A model generated the notes under the pieces. The model was not told where the DNA came from and searched no databases. It worked only from the letters and a program-made list of their open reading frames with translations. From contig NZ_KB904671.1 of assembly GCF_000380165.1 (NCBI RefSeq), positions 198 to 64,197 on the forward strand: a stretch of 64,000 nt of DNA, given 5' to 3'. The DNA is from Wenjunlia vitaminophila DSM 41686. GTDB lineage: Bacteria > Actinomycetota > Actinomycetes > Streptomycetales > Streptomycetaceae. The position numbers and the translations under genes were made by a program. The first letter of the stretch is position 1. Each line of letters begins with the position of its first letter. This document shows, in pieces, positions 25,809 to 34,471 of this stretch.

Positions 25809-26639
25809 ATGCTGAGGCAGGTCGCGGAGGGCGTGCTGATCCACCAGAGCGAGTTCTGCCAAAGCAACGCCATTGTCGTTCAGGGGCGCGAAGGCGTGCT
25901 GCTCATCGACCCCGGGGTGCAGGGCCACGAGATGGCCTGCCTCGCGAACGACCTCCGCGAACTGGGCCAGCCCGTTGCGGCGGGCTTCTCGACGCATCCG
26001 CACTGGGACCACCTGCTCTGGCACCCCGGGCTCGGCGCGGCGCCTCGCTACGGCACGGCCCGCTGCGCGGACACTGTCCGAGACCGACTGTCGGACCCGG
26101 GGGCGAAGGCCCGCATCGCCGCCCAACTGATACCGCAGGACATCGTCGAGCAGGTGCCGCTGGACCTGCTCGGCCTCATCACCGGCTTGCCCTCCCACAC
26201 CGCGCGGATTCCCTGGGACGGCCCTTACGTCCGGATCGTCGAGCACCAGGCGCACGCCCCGGGCCACGCGGCGCTGTTGATCGAGGAGCGCGGCGTCCTC
26301 GTCGCCGGCGACATGCTTTCTGACGTCCTGGTTCCGATGCTCAACCTGAACGGCACCACTGACCCGGTCGAGGACTACCTCGCCGCGCTGCGGCTGCTCG
26401 AGGACGCTGCGGACGACATCGACGTCGTCATCCCCGGCCACGGGTCCGTCGGCGGAGCTGATCAGGTACGCGCACGGATCGACCAGGATCGCGCGTACGT
26501 ACACGCCCTGCGTGACGCCCAGGTTCCCAACGACCCGCGGATCGGCCCATCGGCCACACACGACTGGGTGCGCGGCGTGCACGAGGGCCAACTCCAGCAC
26601 CTCGCCCGACGAAGCGAGCACGACGGGACGCCCGGCTAG
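25809..26639 (+). CDS. MBL-fold metallo-hydrolase
   Basis: The 276-residue protein has the metal site motif STHPHWDH, a later His in QAHAPGHAALLI, GDMLSD and IPGHG, the standard order of glyoxalase II/beta-lactamase-like hydrolases. No signal peptide is seen. GGAAGGGG lies 7 nt before the ATG. Divergence from the HxlR regulator suggests an inducible detoxification or signal-hydrolysis role; the substrate is unknown. Confidence 0.85.
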   Translation: MLRQVAEGVLIHQSEFCQSNAIVVQGREGVLLIDPGVQGHEMACLANDLRELGQPVAAGFSTHPHWDHLLWHPGLGAAPRYGTARCADTVRDRLSDPGAKARIAAQLIPQDIVEQVPLDLLGLITGLPSHTARIPWDGPYVRIVEHQAHAPGHAALLIEERGVLVAGDMLSDVLVPMLNLNGTTDPVEDYLAALRLLEDAADDIDVVIPGHGSVGGADQVRARIDQDRAYVHALRDAQVPNDPRIGPSATHDWVRGVHEGQLQHLARRSEHDGTPG

Positions 26640-26697
26640 CTCGAACCGCCGCCGGGTCGGCGCGGACCCCACGTCACGACCCCGGCGGGGTCGGGAC

Positions 26698-27507
26698 TCA
26701 GTCCGACCGGGTCGGGGCCGGGGCGCGGCACAGGCGCACCTGGTGCTCGGCGTCGGCGAAGCCGAGCCGGCGGTAGACGTCGATCGCGTGGTAGCCGGGG
26801 TCGGCGACGATGACCAGCATGCGGGCGCCCAACTCGCGCAGCCCCCACAGTCCGGCGTGGTGCACCAGGGCGGACGCCAGCCCCCGGCGGCGGAACGCCG
26901 GGTGCGTCTCGACGTTCTGGAACCGCGCCAGCCCGTCACCCGCGCCGAACACACCGGTGCCCGCGCGCATCCGGCCTTCGGTGAAGGCGCCGAACCAGAC
27001 GCCGTGGCCGGCCTCGCAGAGCCTGCGGTGGTCCGCCACCCTCCGTTCCAGGAAGGTGCGGTGCTCGACGGTGAGGCCTAGCTCGTCGCAGTCGAAACGC
27101 AGCCGGACGGCCTGCTCCCAGTCGTCGTCCCCGCTCAGCGGGCGGATCTGGAGGTCCTCGGGAGCCGGCCGGGACGGTGGCACCAGACGGGACGCGGTCA
27201 GCACGGAGTCCACCTCCGTGGTGGTGCCGAGCCGGGCGCGCTCGCCCGCGTCGCCGGCGTCGCCGCGCGTGCCGTCCACTCCGAGGGCCAGGTGCTCGGC
27301 CTCCGGGAACTCCCGGGCGAACACCGCCGACCAGCGCTCCGCGTCACCCGGACCCGGTGGGGCGTCGAACAGCACGAAGTTCCCCCACCAGAAGTCGGGG
27401 TTGGACGGCGTGCGGACCACCAAGTGCGACGGCCGGTCGACAATCACGGAACCTGCGGACGCCAGCACCATCAGGTCGGTCCGGTATCCGAGCGAGATCA
27501 CGTTCAT
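26698..27507 (-). CDS. GNAT-family N-acetyltransferase
   Basis: The 269-residue protein has an N-terminal region of about 120 residues of unclear fold (SNPDFWWGNFVLFDAPP) and a C-terminal GNAT domain with the acetyl-CoA loop VETHPAFRRRGLASALV and the late YRRLGF motif. A TAGGAT box 6 nt before the ATG suggests a leaderless transcript. The acceptor substrate is unknown. It is divergent from the DUF4032 gene. Confidence 0.83.
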   Translation of the reverse strand: MNVISLGYRTDLMVLASAGSVIVDRPSHLVVRTPSNPDFWWGNFVLFDAPPGPGDAERWSAVFAREFPEAEHLALGVDGTRGDAGDAGERARLGTTTEVDSVLTASRLVPPSRPAPEDLQIRPLSGDDDWEQAVRLRFDCDELGLTVEHRTFLERRVADHRRLCEAGHGVWFGAFTEGRMRAGTGVFGAGDGLARFQNVETHPAFRRRGLASALVHHAGLWGLRELGARMLVIVADPGYHAIDVYRRLGFADAEHQVRLCRAPAPTRSD

Positions 27508-27613
27508 CTGTCGATCCTAGGTGCGTGTCCAGCCCGGTCCGAGGGCCGCCTCCCGGCGAACCCAGCGGCGCCCGCGCGGAGCGGTCGGGACGCCTGGGCG
27601 CACACTTGTGCCC

Positions 27614-28813
27614 ATGGAGCTCCAGATCACCGCCACTGACCCCGAGCACCCGGCGACCCTGCTCGACCTGCCCTGGGACGTGCCCCTTGAGGAATGGCCG
27701 GACCGGCACCTGGTCGCCCTGCCACGCGGTATCTCCCGGCACGTCGTCCGGTTCGCGCGGGCGGGCGGCGAGGTGTTCGCGGTCAAGGAGGTCGGCGAGT
27801 ACGCGGCCGTGCGCGAGTACGGACTGCTGCGGGACCTGGACCGGCTCGCCGTGCCCGCCGTCGATCCGGTGGCGGTGGTCACCGGCCGCCAGGCCCCCCG
27901 GGGCGAGCCCCTGGAACCCGTGCTGATCACCCGTCAGCTCAAGGGCTCGATGCCCTACCGGTCCATGTTCGAGACGACGATGCGCCCCGGAACCATCAAC
28001 CGACTCCTTGACGCGCTGGCCGTGCTGCTGGTGCGGCTGCACCTCAGCGGCTTCGCCTGGGGCGACTGTTCGCTGTCCAACACCCTGTTCCGGCGCGACG
28101 CCGGCGCCTACGCCGCCTACCTCGTGGACGCGGAGACCGGGCAGATCCAGCCCCGGCTCACCCACGGCCAGCGCGACTACGACCTGGACGTGGCGCGCGT
28201 CAACATCGTCGGCGAGTTGATGGACCTGGAGGCCGGGGGCGCACTGCACCCCTCCATCGATCCGATCCCCATGGGCCGGGACATCTGCGACCGGTACGGC
28301 GCGCTGTGGCACGAACTGACCCGCACCTCGGTCTACCCGCGTGGCAAGCGGCACCACATGGACCGGCGCATCCGGCGCCTCAACGACCTCGGCTTCGACG
28401 TCGCCGAGATGCAGATCCAACGCTCCCCGGACGGCGACGCCGTCACGTTCGTCCCCAAGGTCGTGGACGCCGGCCACCACCAGCGGCAACTCCTGCGGCT
28501 GACGGGACTGGACGCGGAGGAGAACCAGGCGCGCAGCCTGCTGAACGACCTCGAGACCTGGATGGCCACCCAGGAGGACCACACGCCCGGCGACCCCCTC
28601 GGGGCCAGCCCGGAGGTGCTGGCCCACCGCTGGGTCCGCGACGTCTTCCGCCCCGCGGTGCGGCTGGTGCCGCGCGACCTGCGCGACGCCATGGACACCG
28701 CGCAGGTCTATCACGAACTGCTGGAACACCGGTTGCTGATGTCCGAGCGCCAGCACCACGACGTCTCCGTGGCGGAGGCGGCGGCCGACTACGTCCGGGG
28801 CATCAGCCGATGA
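27614..28813 (+). CDS. DUF4032 protein with kinase-like (Kdo/WaaP) fold
   Basis: The 399-residue protein has an N-terminal kinase-like region: VFAVKEVGEYAAVREYGLLRDL, then LHLSGFAWGDCSLSNTLFRRDAGAYAAYLVDAETG. The HLSGFAWGDCSLSN and VDAETG segments look like catalytic and metal-binding loops of lipopolysaccharide/Kdo-kinase-like proteins. The C-terminal part matches DUF4032 (about 210-399). Its function is unknown. It has no clear ribosome site and may be leaderless. Its last 11 bp overlap the convergent secreted-protein gene. Confidence 0.8.
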   Translation: MELQITATDPEHPATLLDLPWDVPLEEWPDRHLVALPRGISRHVVRFARAGGEVFAVKEVGEYAAVREYGLLRDLDRLAVPAVDPVAVVTGRQAPRGEPLEPVLITRQLKGSMPYRSMFETTMRPGTINRLLDALAVLLVRLHLSGFAWGDCSLSNTLFRRDAGAYAAYLVDAETGQIQPRLTHGQRDYDLDVARVNIVGELMDLEAGGALHPSIDPIPMGRDICDRYGALWHELTRTSVYPRGKRHHMDRRIRRLNDLGFDVAEMQIQRSPDGDAVTFVPKVVDAGHHQRQLLRLTGLDAEENQARSLLNDLETWMATQEDHTPGDPLGASPEVLAHRWVRDVFRPAVRLVPRDLRDAMDTAQVYHELLEHRLLMSERQHHDVSVAEAAADYVRGISR

Positions 28814-29963
28814 CGCGCTCGAACGGCGTCGGGGTCCGGCCCGTCCAGCGGTAGAGGTAGACCTCCCCCTGCTGCCGCTTCTGCCCGTCCACGGTCACGG
28901 CGCGGCCCTCGGCGGCGTAGTAGTAGCCGTTGCCGAGCGCCTCCAGGCCGTAGTTGCCGTGGAAGTCCCAGCCGTACACCCCGGTGGCCGGGTCGTGACG
29001 GCCGTCGCGGACCAGGCTGAGCAGCCGACCGCGCTCCGGCTCCGGCTGTCCGGTGATCTCACCGAGCTTCGGCCGGGCCGAGCCGTCGACCATGAAGAAG
29101 GAGTAGTTCGGGAACTCCTGCTTGCGGCCGGTGTAGACGGCCATCAGCCAGTTCCCCGTGTGGGGGTCGTACTGGAGGTTCTGCACGCCGTAGGTGGTGT
29201 TGCCGGTGCGGACGAAGTACTTGCCGTCGGTGCGGTGCGGGCCGCTGCGGTGCGGGGCGCTCTGGGTGAGCGGCCGTTCGTAACGGGACCAGTGGCGCAC
29301 GTCGTACTCCAGGATCACCTGGTGGTCGTTGTCCGCGCGCCCGGTGTGGGAGTAGACGCCGTAGGCGACCATCAGCTTCTGCTGGCCGCCCCGCGAACCG
29401 AACGAGGGGCCGAAGGAGACGCCGTCGATGCCGCTGCACCCGTACCGGTGGTCGGCGGTGTTGGCGGTGTCCCCGTCGAACACGCCGTTGCCGTCCATGT
29501 CGGCAGTGAAGTCCTCGACCACCTCCTCGAGGTGGACGGCCGTCATGACACCGTCCCTCTCCGCGTTCATGCCGACCCGGTCGATGGCGTCAACGTCGAA
29601 GATGGCGATGTAGAAGGCCTCCTCCGCCTTGTACTCCAACGACCCGTAGACCCGGCCGTCCTGCGGGTTGAGGTCGATGTCGCCGAGGTGGCCGGTCAGG
29701 CCCTCCACCGTGCCGATCACGTTCCCCGCCAGGTCGGTCTTGACCAGCGTCTGGGTGAACGACCAGTAGACGAAGCCCTTGGCGGTGTCGACCGTGACGC
29801 CCTGCACGTGACTGGTCGGCCAGGCGCCGCCGTTGATGTGCGTGGGCAGGTCGACGGGGGCCTGGGGCCCGCCACCGACCGGTGGCGCGGCCAACGCGGG
29901 GCCGGTCACCACGGTGGCGGCGACGGCGACTGCGGCGACGAGGAGGGTCCGGACGCTGCGCAC
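28803..29963 (-). CDS. Secreted protein of unknown function, beta-propeller-like
   Basis: The 386-residue product has a signal peptide (VRTLLVAAVAVAATVVTGPALAAPP) and then repeating segments such as TSHVQGVTVDTAKGFVYWSFTQTLVKTDLAGNVIGTVEG, resembling propeller blades. A calcium-binding-like DMDGNGVFDGD loop is visible near residue 155. I do not recognise the family. GTG 29963 follows AAGGAG. It overlaps the DUF4032 gene tail to tail. A surface or extracellular binding role is possible but unproven. Confidence 0.75.
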   Translation of the reverse strand: MRSVRTLLVAAVAVAATVVTGPALAAPPVGGGPQAPVDLPTHINGGAWPTSHVQGVTVDTAKGFVYWSFTQTLVKTDLAGNVIGTVEGLTGHLGDIDLNPQDGRVYGSLEYKAEEAFYIAIFDVDAIDRVGMNAERDGVMTAVHLEEVVEDFTADMDGNGVFDGDTANTADHRYGCSGIDGVSFGPSFGSRGGQQKLMVAYGVYSHTGRADNDHQVILEYDVRHWSRYERPLTQSAPHRSGPHRTDGKYFVRTGNTTYGVQNLQYDPHTGNWLMAVYTGRKQEFPNYSFFMVDGSARPKLGEITGQPEPERGRLLSLVRDGRHDPATGVYGWDFHGNYGLEALGNGYYYAAEGRAVTVDGQKRQQGEVYLYRWTGRTPTPFERVIG

Positions 29964-30101
29964 GTGTTTCTCCTTGCTGGTGCGGGATGGAGCAACCCGA
30001 AACCTAGGAGCGGTGGGTTATCGGGCCGCTGCCCCCGGGCGTTGTCCGGCTGACGCGGGCGTGAACAGCGGGCCCCTGGTCCGTGTGGCGGCTCGCTCTG
30101 C

Positions 30102-30704
30102 TCAGGCGGCGGGGAGGCGAGTGCCGACGACCACGCTGAGGTCCGGCGCGAGACGGAGTTCCGTGGCATGGAGGTCCGGGTGCTCCAGCCAGTGCAGGCG
30201 GGACAGGTCGGGTGCGCCGTTGAAGCGGGGCGGCCACGTGGTGGCGGGGGTGAAGTCGTCGATCACCACCACTCCGCCGGGTGCGAGCAGGCGCGCGGGG
30301 TCCGCCACCCCGTCACCCTTGCCCTGGCCTCCGCCGTCGAGGACCAGCAGGTCATAGGGGCCGTGGTCGTCGATGAGCCGCCAGTCCCCGTGGATGACCT
30401 CGACGTGGTCGCGGCCCTGGAAGACCTCGGTTGCGATCCGGGCGCGTTCCCGGTCGCGTTCGACGCTGACCAGCCGGGCGCCGTGGGGGGCTCCCGACGC
30501 CAGCCAGGCCAGCCCGACACCGCATCCGGTACCCGTCTCGCCGACACGGTGCGGGGCGCCCGCGGCCAGCAACTGGAGCAGGCGGCCCTGTTCGGGCCGG
30601 CAGGAGTACCCGAAGCCGTGCCGGCGCGACGCGCGCACGGCCCGCCGGACCAGGGTGGGGAGGTCGTCGAGGTCCCGGTAGGCGTCTGTTCCGTGCAGCG
30701 ACAT
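30102..30704 (-). CDS. O-methyltransferase-like class I SAM methyltransferase
   Basis: The 200-residue protein has a Rossmann methyltransferase core: motif I VGETGTGCGVGLAWL, acidic SVERD after strand 2, HGDWRL and the LLVLDGGGQGKGDG strand 4 region, then a VVVIDDFTP segment typical of COMT-like O-methyltransferases. The substrate is unknown. CACAAT lies 6 nt before the ATG, another possible leaderless start. It shares the strand of its neighbours but has no tight operon. Confidence 0.82.
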   Translation of the reverse strand: MSLHGTDAYRDLDDLPTLVRRAVRASRRHGFGYSCRPEQGRLLQLLAAGAPHRVGETGTGCGVGLAWLASGAPHGARLVSVERDRERARIATEVFQGRDHVEVIHGDWRLIDDHGPYDLLVLDGGGQGKGDGVADPARLLAPGGVVVIDDFTPATTWPPRFNGAPDLSRLHWLEHPDLHATELRLAPDLSVVVGTRLPAA

Positions 30705-30808
30705 GACGTGATTGTGGCCGCTCGGACCTTCCGACGGGTCGGGACGGTCGAACGGGGCAGCGGTGCCGGCGCTGACGGCCCGTGGGCCGGGCCCGCACCG
30801 GTCCCCTC

Positions 30809-31966
30809 TCAGGCGCCGCCCTCGGTTCCGGCCGCCGGGCGGGTGCCGACGGGCGTGGCGTCCGGCCGCCGGCGGTGGATCGGGGAGCGGGTCTCGGACA
30901 GTCTTCGGCCGGTACCGCCGCCCTGGACGGCGACGATCTCGGCGGCGATGGACACCGCGGTCTCCTCCGGGCCCCTGGCTCCGAGGTCGAGACCGATGGG
31001 GGAGGACAGCCGGGCCAGTTCGTGGGGCTCCAGGCCGGCCTCGCGCAGCCGGCGCAGCCGGTCCTGGTGCGTCCGGCGGCTCCCCATCGCGCCGACGTAC
31101 CCGGCGGGGGTGCGCAGGGCCACCTCGAGCACGGGGACGTCGAACTTCGGGTCGTGCGTGAGCACGCAGATGACGGTGCGCTCGTCGATCTGGTCACGGA
31201 CGGCTGCCAGGTAACGGTGGGGCCAGTCCACGACGACCTCGTCGGCTTCGGGGAACCGCTGCCGGGTGGCGAACACCGCCCGCGCGTCGCACAGGGTGAC
31301 GCGGTAGCCGAGGAAACGCCCGATGCGGGTCACGGCGGCGGCGAAGTCGATGGCGCCGAACACCAGCATGCGTGGCGGCGGGGCGTACGACTCCACGAAG
31401 ACCTCGGGGTCCTCGGCGCACCCGGAGTCAACCAGCCCCAGCATCCCGGTCGCACCGCGGCGCAGCATGTCCCGGGCCGCGTCGGCGGTGCGGGTGTCGA
31501 GCCCCGGGTCCCCCAGCGTGCCGGTGTGGCCCCCGGGCCCCACCACGAGCCGCGCCCCGGGCGGCAGGGGCCCCGCGGTCACGGTGGTGGCGACCGCCAC
31601 CGGCCGGCCGGCCCGGACGTCGCCGGCCAGCTCCTCCAGTTCGGCGAAGGCCCCGACCTCGACCGGCCGGACCAGCACCTCGAGCACCCCCCCGCAGGTC
31701 AGCCCGATGGCCAGGGCGTCGTCGTCGCTGACCCCGTACCGTTCGAGCGCGGGGCTGGAGGTGGCCAGGACCTGCTGTGCGAGTTCGACGACGGCGCCCT
31801 CCACGCAGCCGCCGGAGAGGCTGCCGGCGACCTCGCCGGTCTCGGCGACCGCCATCGTCGCCCCGGGTTCCCGGGGGGAGGACCGCCAGGTGCGCACCAC
31901 CGTGGCCAGGGCGAACCGGATGCCCTCGCGGTGCCAGGCCAGCGCCTGGTCCAGCACGTCCCTCAT
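30809..31966 (-). CDS. XdhC/CoxI-family molybdenum-enzyme maturation protein
   Basis: The 385-residue protein has an N-terminal XdhC/CoxI domain (ALATVVRTWRSSPREPGATMAVAETGEVAGSLSGGCVEGAV) and a C-terminal Rossmann domain (MLVFGAIDFAAAVTRIGRFLGYRVTLCDAR...THDPKFDVPVLEVAL). Such proteins help insert sulfurated molybdenum cofactor into xanthine dehydrogenase-like enzymes. ATG 31966 follows GGAGGGAA. No xanthine dehydrogenase genes are nearby, so its client is elsewhere in the genome. The unrelated molybdopterin oxidoreductase at 44565 is not an obvious client. Confidence 0.87.
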   Translation of the reverse strand: MRDVLDQALAWHREGIRFALATVVRTWRSSPREPGATMAVAETGEVAGSLSGGCVEGAVVELAQQVLATSSPALERYGVSDDDALAIGLTCGGVLEVLVRPVEVGAFAELEELAGDVRAGRPVAVATTVTAGPLPPGARLVVGPGGHTGTLGDPGLDTRTADAARDMLRRGATGMLGLVDSGCAEDPEVFVESYAPPPRMLVFGAIDFAAAVTRIGRFLGYRVTLCDARAVFATRQRFPEADEVVVDWPHRYLAAVRDQIDERTVICVLTHDPKFDVPVLEVALRTPAGYVGAMGSRRTHQDRLRRLREAGLEPHELARLSSPIGLDLGARGPEETAVSIAAEIVAVQGGGTGRRLSETRSPIHRRRPDATPVGTRPAAGTEGGA

Positions 31967-32191
31967 CGTCGCGTTCCCTCCGTGCGCGGCGCGTCCCCGC
32001 GGAGACCGGAGCGACAATCCCGCCTCATGGACAGGACAGCGGCTTTTCCATACGAACCATTGCTTAGTCGTTCAATGCGATCAGGACTTAAGATAGCGAT
32101 CATTTGTCCACGTCCCATGGAAGATCCCTGGAGCGGCCAGCCCGGGGACGCTCCCCCGCCACGCCCGGACGTGACGCCCTACGCTGACCGG
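31967..32191. promoter_or_regulatory. Divergent promoter region, locally AT-rich
   Basis: Between the XdhC gene and the methyltransferase gene, 32035-32115 is clearly less GC-rich than the surrounding DNA and includes TAAGAT at about 32090. A separate TACGCT (32180-32185) lies 6 nt before the ATG at 32192 and fits a leaderless promoter. No gene is visible here. Confidence 0.45.
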
Positions 32192-32725
32192 ATGACCGCC
32201 CTGACGATCGCCTGGACGATCACGCTGACACCCATCGGTCCCCTGCTGCTCGCGGCCACGGAACGCGGTCTCGCCAACGTGGTGTTCCACGCCGACGAGC
32301 CCACCGCCAACGCCGCCCTGGAGCGGCTCGGGCGTTCCCTCAACGTCTCCCCGGTGGACGCCCCGGACCGGCTCGCCCCGGCGCTCGACCAGCTCAACGG
32401 GTACTTCGCCGGCACCAGGCGGACCTTCGACCTCGAGCTGGACTACTGCCTCACCACCGGCTTCAACCGCCGGGTGCTGCGCGCCCTGGCGGAGCGGGTG
32501 GGCTTCGGTTCCGTGGCCAGCTACCAGGACCTGGCCACCTGGGTCGGCGAGCCGGGGGCGGCCAGGGCGGTCGGTGTCGCCATGGCCACCAACCCGCTGC
32601 CGGTCGTCATCCCGTGCCACCGGGTGGTGGAGAGCGCGGGCGGCCTCGGGGGCTTCGGCGGCGGGGTGCAGACCAAGCGGGAGCTGCTGGCGCTGGAGGG
32701 CGTGCTGCCCCTGGCGCTGTTCTGA
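32192..32725 (+). CDS. ogt: Methylated-DNA-protein cysteine methyltransferase
   Basis: The 177-residue protein ends with the active-site motif NPLPVVIPCHRVV, in which the cysteine takes the methyl group from O6-methylguanine. An N-terminal domain (ITLTPIGPLLLAATERGLANVVF) and the GFGGGVQTKRELLALEG ending fit Ogt-type enzymes. ATG 32192 is chosen for the TACGCT box at 6 nt; ATG 32117 would add a Pro-rich tail unlike the family. It should act in direct DNA alkylation repair. Confidence 0.92.
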   Translation: MTALTIAWTITLTPIGPLLLAATERGLANVVFHADEPTANAALERLGRSLNVSPVDAPDRLAPALDQLNGYFAGTRRTFDLELDYCLTTGFNRRVLRALAERVGFGSVASYQDLATWVGEPGAARAVGVAMATNPLPVVIPCHRVVESAGGLGGFGGGVQTKRELLALEGVLPLALF

Positions 32726-32745
32726 CCACCGCCGCCCCCCCGCCC

Positions 32746-33030
32746 CTACACGACGACCTCCACGCCCCGCCAGAAGGCGATGTGCCCAGCGATCTGCCGG
32801 GCCGCCTCCGACGGCTCGGGGTAGTACCACGCGGCGTCCTGGTTCTCCTCGCCGTTGACGACCACGGTGTAGTAGCTGGCCGTCCCCTTCCACGGGCAGA
32901 CCGAGGTGGTGTCCGAGCCCTTCAGCAGCTCGGTGCGCACCGAGTCCACAGGGAAGTAGTGGTTGCCCTCAACGATGACGGTGTCCTCGCTCTCGGCGAT
33001 GACCACGTCGTTCCATATCGCGGTTGCCAT
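32746..33030 (-). CDS. DUF427-domain protein
   Basis: The 94-residue protein contains ATAIWNDVVIAESEDTVIVEGNHYFP and SVCPWKGTASYYTVVVNG, hallmarks of DUF427, a small beta-rich domain common in actinomycetes with no firm function. ATG 33030 fits the domain start; an earlier start would add basic low-complexity residues. It converges on ogt with 20 bp between the stops. Confidence 0.85.
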   Translation of the reverse strand: MATAIWNDVVIAESEDTVIVEGNHYFPVDSVRTELLKGSDTTSVCPWKGTASYYTVVVNGEENQDAAWYYPEPSEAARQIAGHIAFWRGVEVVV

Positions 33031-33242
33031 GCGCCCATCATCCTGGTGGGCGCGACCACCCGCCAGCACCACCGGGCGATCCGCAGGTCGGCGCCCGCTC
33101 CGCCGCGGCCCCAGCACCCGGCATGCCCGCTTCGCCCCGGTCCGACCGGGTGAGCCGCGCCATATCCCCCGGTTCGACCAGGTGTTCCCTCGTCACGTGG
33201 TGCAGACTCGTACGAGTGGTGGCCCCAGGGAGGTACGCGCAG

Positions 33243-34112
33243 ATGGTGGACAGCCCCGCAGATCGGCTGGTCGAGCTCCTCGACCTCGAGCAGATCGACC
33301 TCAACATCTACCGCGGACGCAGCCCGAACGAGTCGCTCCAGCGCGTGTTCGGCGGGCAGGTCGCAGGTCAGGCGCTGGTCGCTGCCGGGCGCACCACGGA
33401 CGGCGAGCGGCCGGTGCACTCGCTGCACTCCTACTTCCTGCGCCCGGGCATCCCCGGCGTCCCCATCGTCTACCAGGTGGAACGGGTCCGGGACGGCCGG
33501 TCCTTCACCACCCGCAGGGTGGTCGCCGTGCAGCAGGGCCGCACCATCTTCAACCTCACGGCCTCCTTCCACCAGCCGGAGCCCGGGTTCGAACACCAGT
33601 TGCCGATGCCCGAGGTGCCCGATCCGGAGGACCTCCCCGAGCTGGCCGACGAGCTGCGGGCGCACCTCGGGGAGCTGCCCCTGGCCATGGAGCGGATGGC
33701 CCGCCGCCAGCAGTTCAACCTCCGCTACGTGGACCGGCTGCGCTGGACCGACGAGGAGCTGCGCGGGGTCGAACCCCGCAGCGCCGTCTGGATGCGCGCG
33801 ATCGGCTCCCTCGGCGACGACCCGCTGGTGCACGTCTGCGCCCTGACCTACGCCAGCGACATGACCCTGCTGGACGCGGTCCGGGTCCCGGTGGAGCCGC
33901 TGTGGGGGCCGCGGGGGTTCGACATGGCGTCGCTGGACCACGCGATGTGGTTCCACCGTCCGTTCCGGGCCGACGAGTGGTTCCTCTACCAGCAGGAGTC
34001 CCCGATCGCCACGGGTGCCAGGGGGCTGGCGCGGGGGCAGATCTACAACCGGCAGGGGCGGCTGCTGGTTTCGGTGATGCAGGAGGGGTTGTTCCGCAAG
34101 GTCGGCGACTGA
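33243..34112 (+). CDS. tesB: Acyl-CoA thioesterase II
   Basis: The 289-residue protein is a double-hotdog thioesterase: YRGRSPNESLQRVFGGQVAGQALVAAG at the N-terminus and SLDHAMWFHRPFRADEWFLYQQESPIATGARGLARGQIYNRQGRLLVSVMQEGL at the C-terminus, the typical TesB layout. It hydrolyses acyl-CoA to free acid and CoA. GGGAGG lies 9 nt before the ATG. Confidence 0.92.
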   Translation: MVDSPADRLVELLDLEQIDLNIYRGRSPNESLQRVFGGQVAGQALVAAGRTTDGERPVHSLHSYFLRPGIPGVPIVYQVERVRDGRSFTTRRVVAVQQGRTIFNLTASFHQPEPGFEHQLPMPEVPDPEDLPELADELRAHLGELPLAMERMARRQQFNLRYVDRLRWTDEELRGVEPRSAVWMRAIGSLGDDPLVHVCALTYASDMTLLDAVRVPVEPLWGPRGFDMASLDHAMWFHRPFRADEWFLYQQESPIATGARGLARGQIYNRQGRLLVSVMQEGLFRKVGD

Positions 34113-34404
34113 GCGGTCCGGGGCGCCGGGCACCGGAGGCGGTCGGCTCGCGCCGCCCCGGGGAGGGTGGCGCGGAGGGGTCGGCCGCGCCCACTCGGCC
34201 GCGCCCACCGGCGGTCAGCGCCGCGCCCGTGCCGAACGGGTGCCACCCCCGTCGACGTCACACTCCCCGACGGGCGGCCTGTTGCCGCCGACGCCAGGCC
34301 GGGGCGGTGCCGGACGCCGTCCCGGCACCGCGCCCACAGGGGACTTCGACATCAAGAAGCACCACAACGACACGCCAGGGCCAAACAGATTCCAACGCAC
34401 CCCC

Positions 34405-34458
34405 TTGACCCCCGCGGGGGCCGGCGGCATGCTCCTTCTTCAACTGGTGTAGACCACT
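34405..34458 (+). promoter_or_regulatory. Promoter with DasR-like site before the GH84 gene
   Basis: TTGACC (34405-34410) and CATGCT (34428-34433) are spaced by exactly 17 nt. A near-palindromic ACTGGTGTAGACCACT (34443-34458) follows at the predicted transcription start; it differs from the DasR consensus ACTGGTCTAGACCAGT at two positions. GGAGAG follows at once as the ribosome site. Repression by DasR, relieved by amino-sugar phosphates, is the likely mode. Confidence 0.72.
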
Positions 34459-34471
34459 TGGAGAGCACTCC

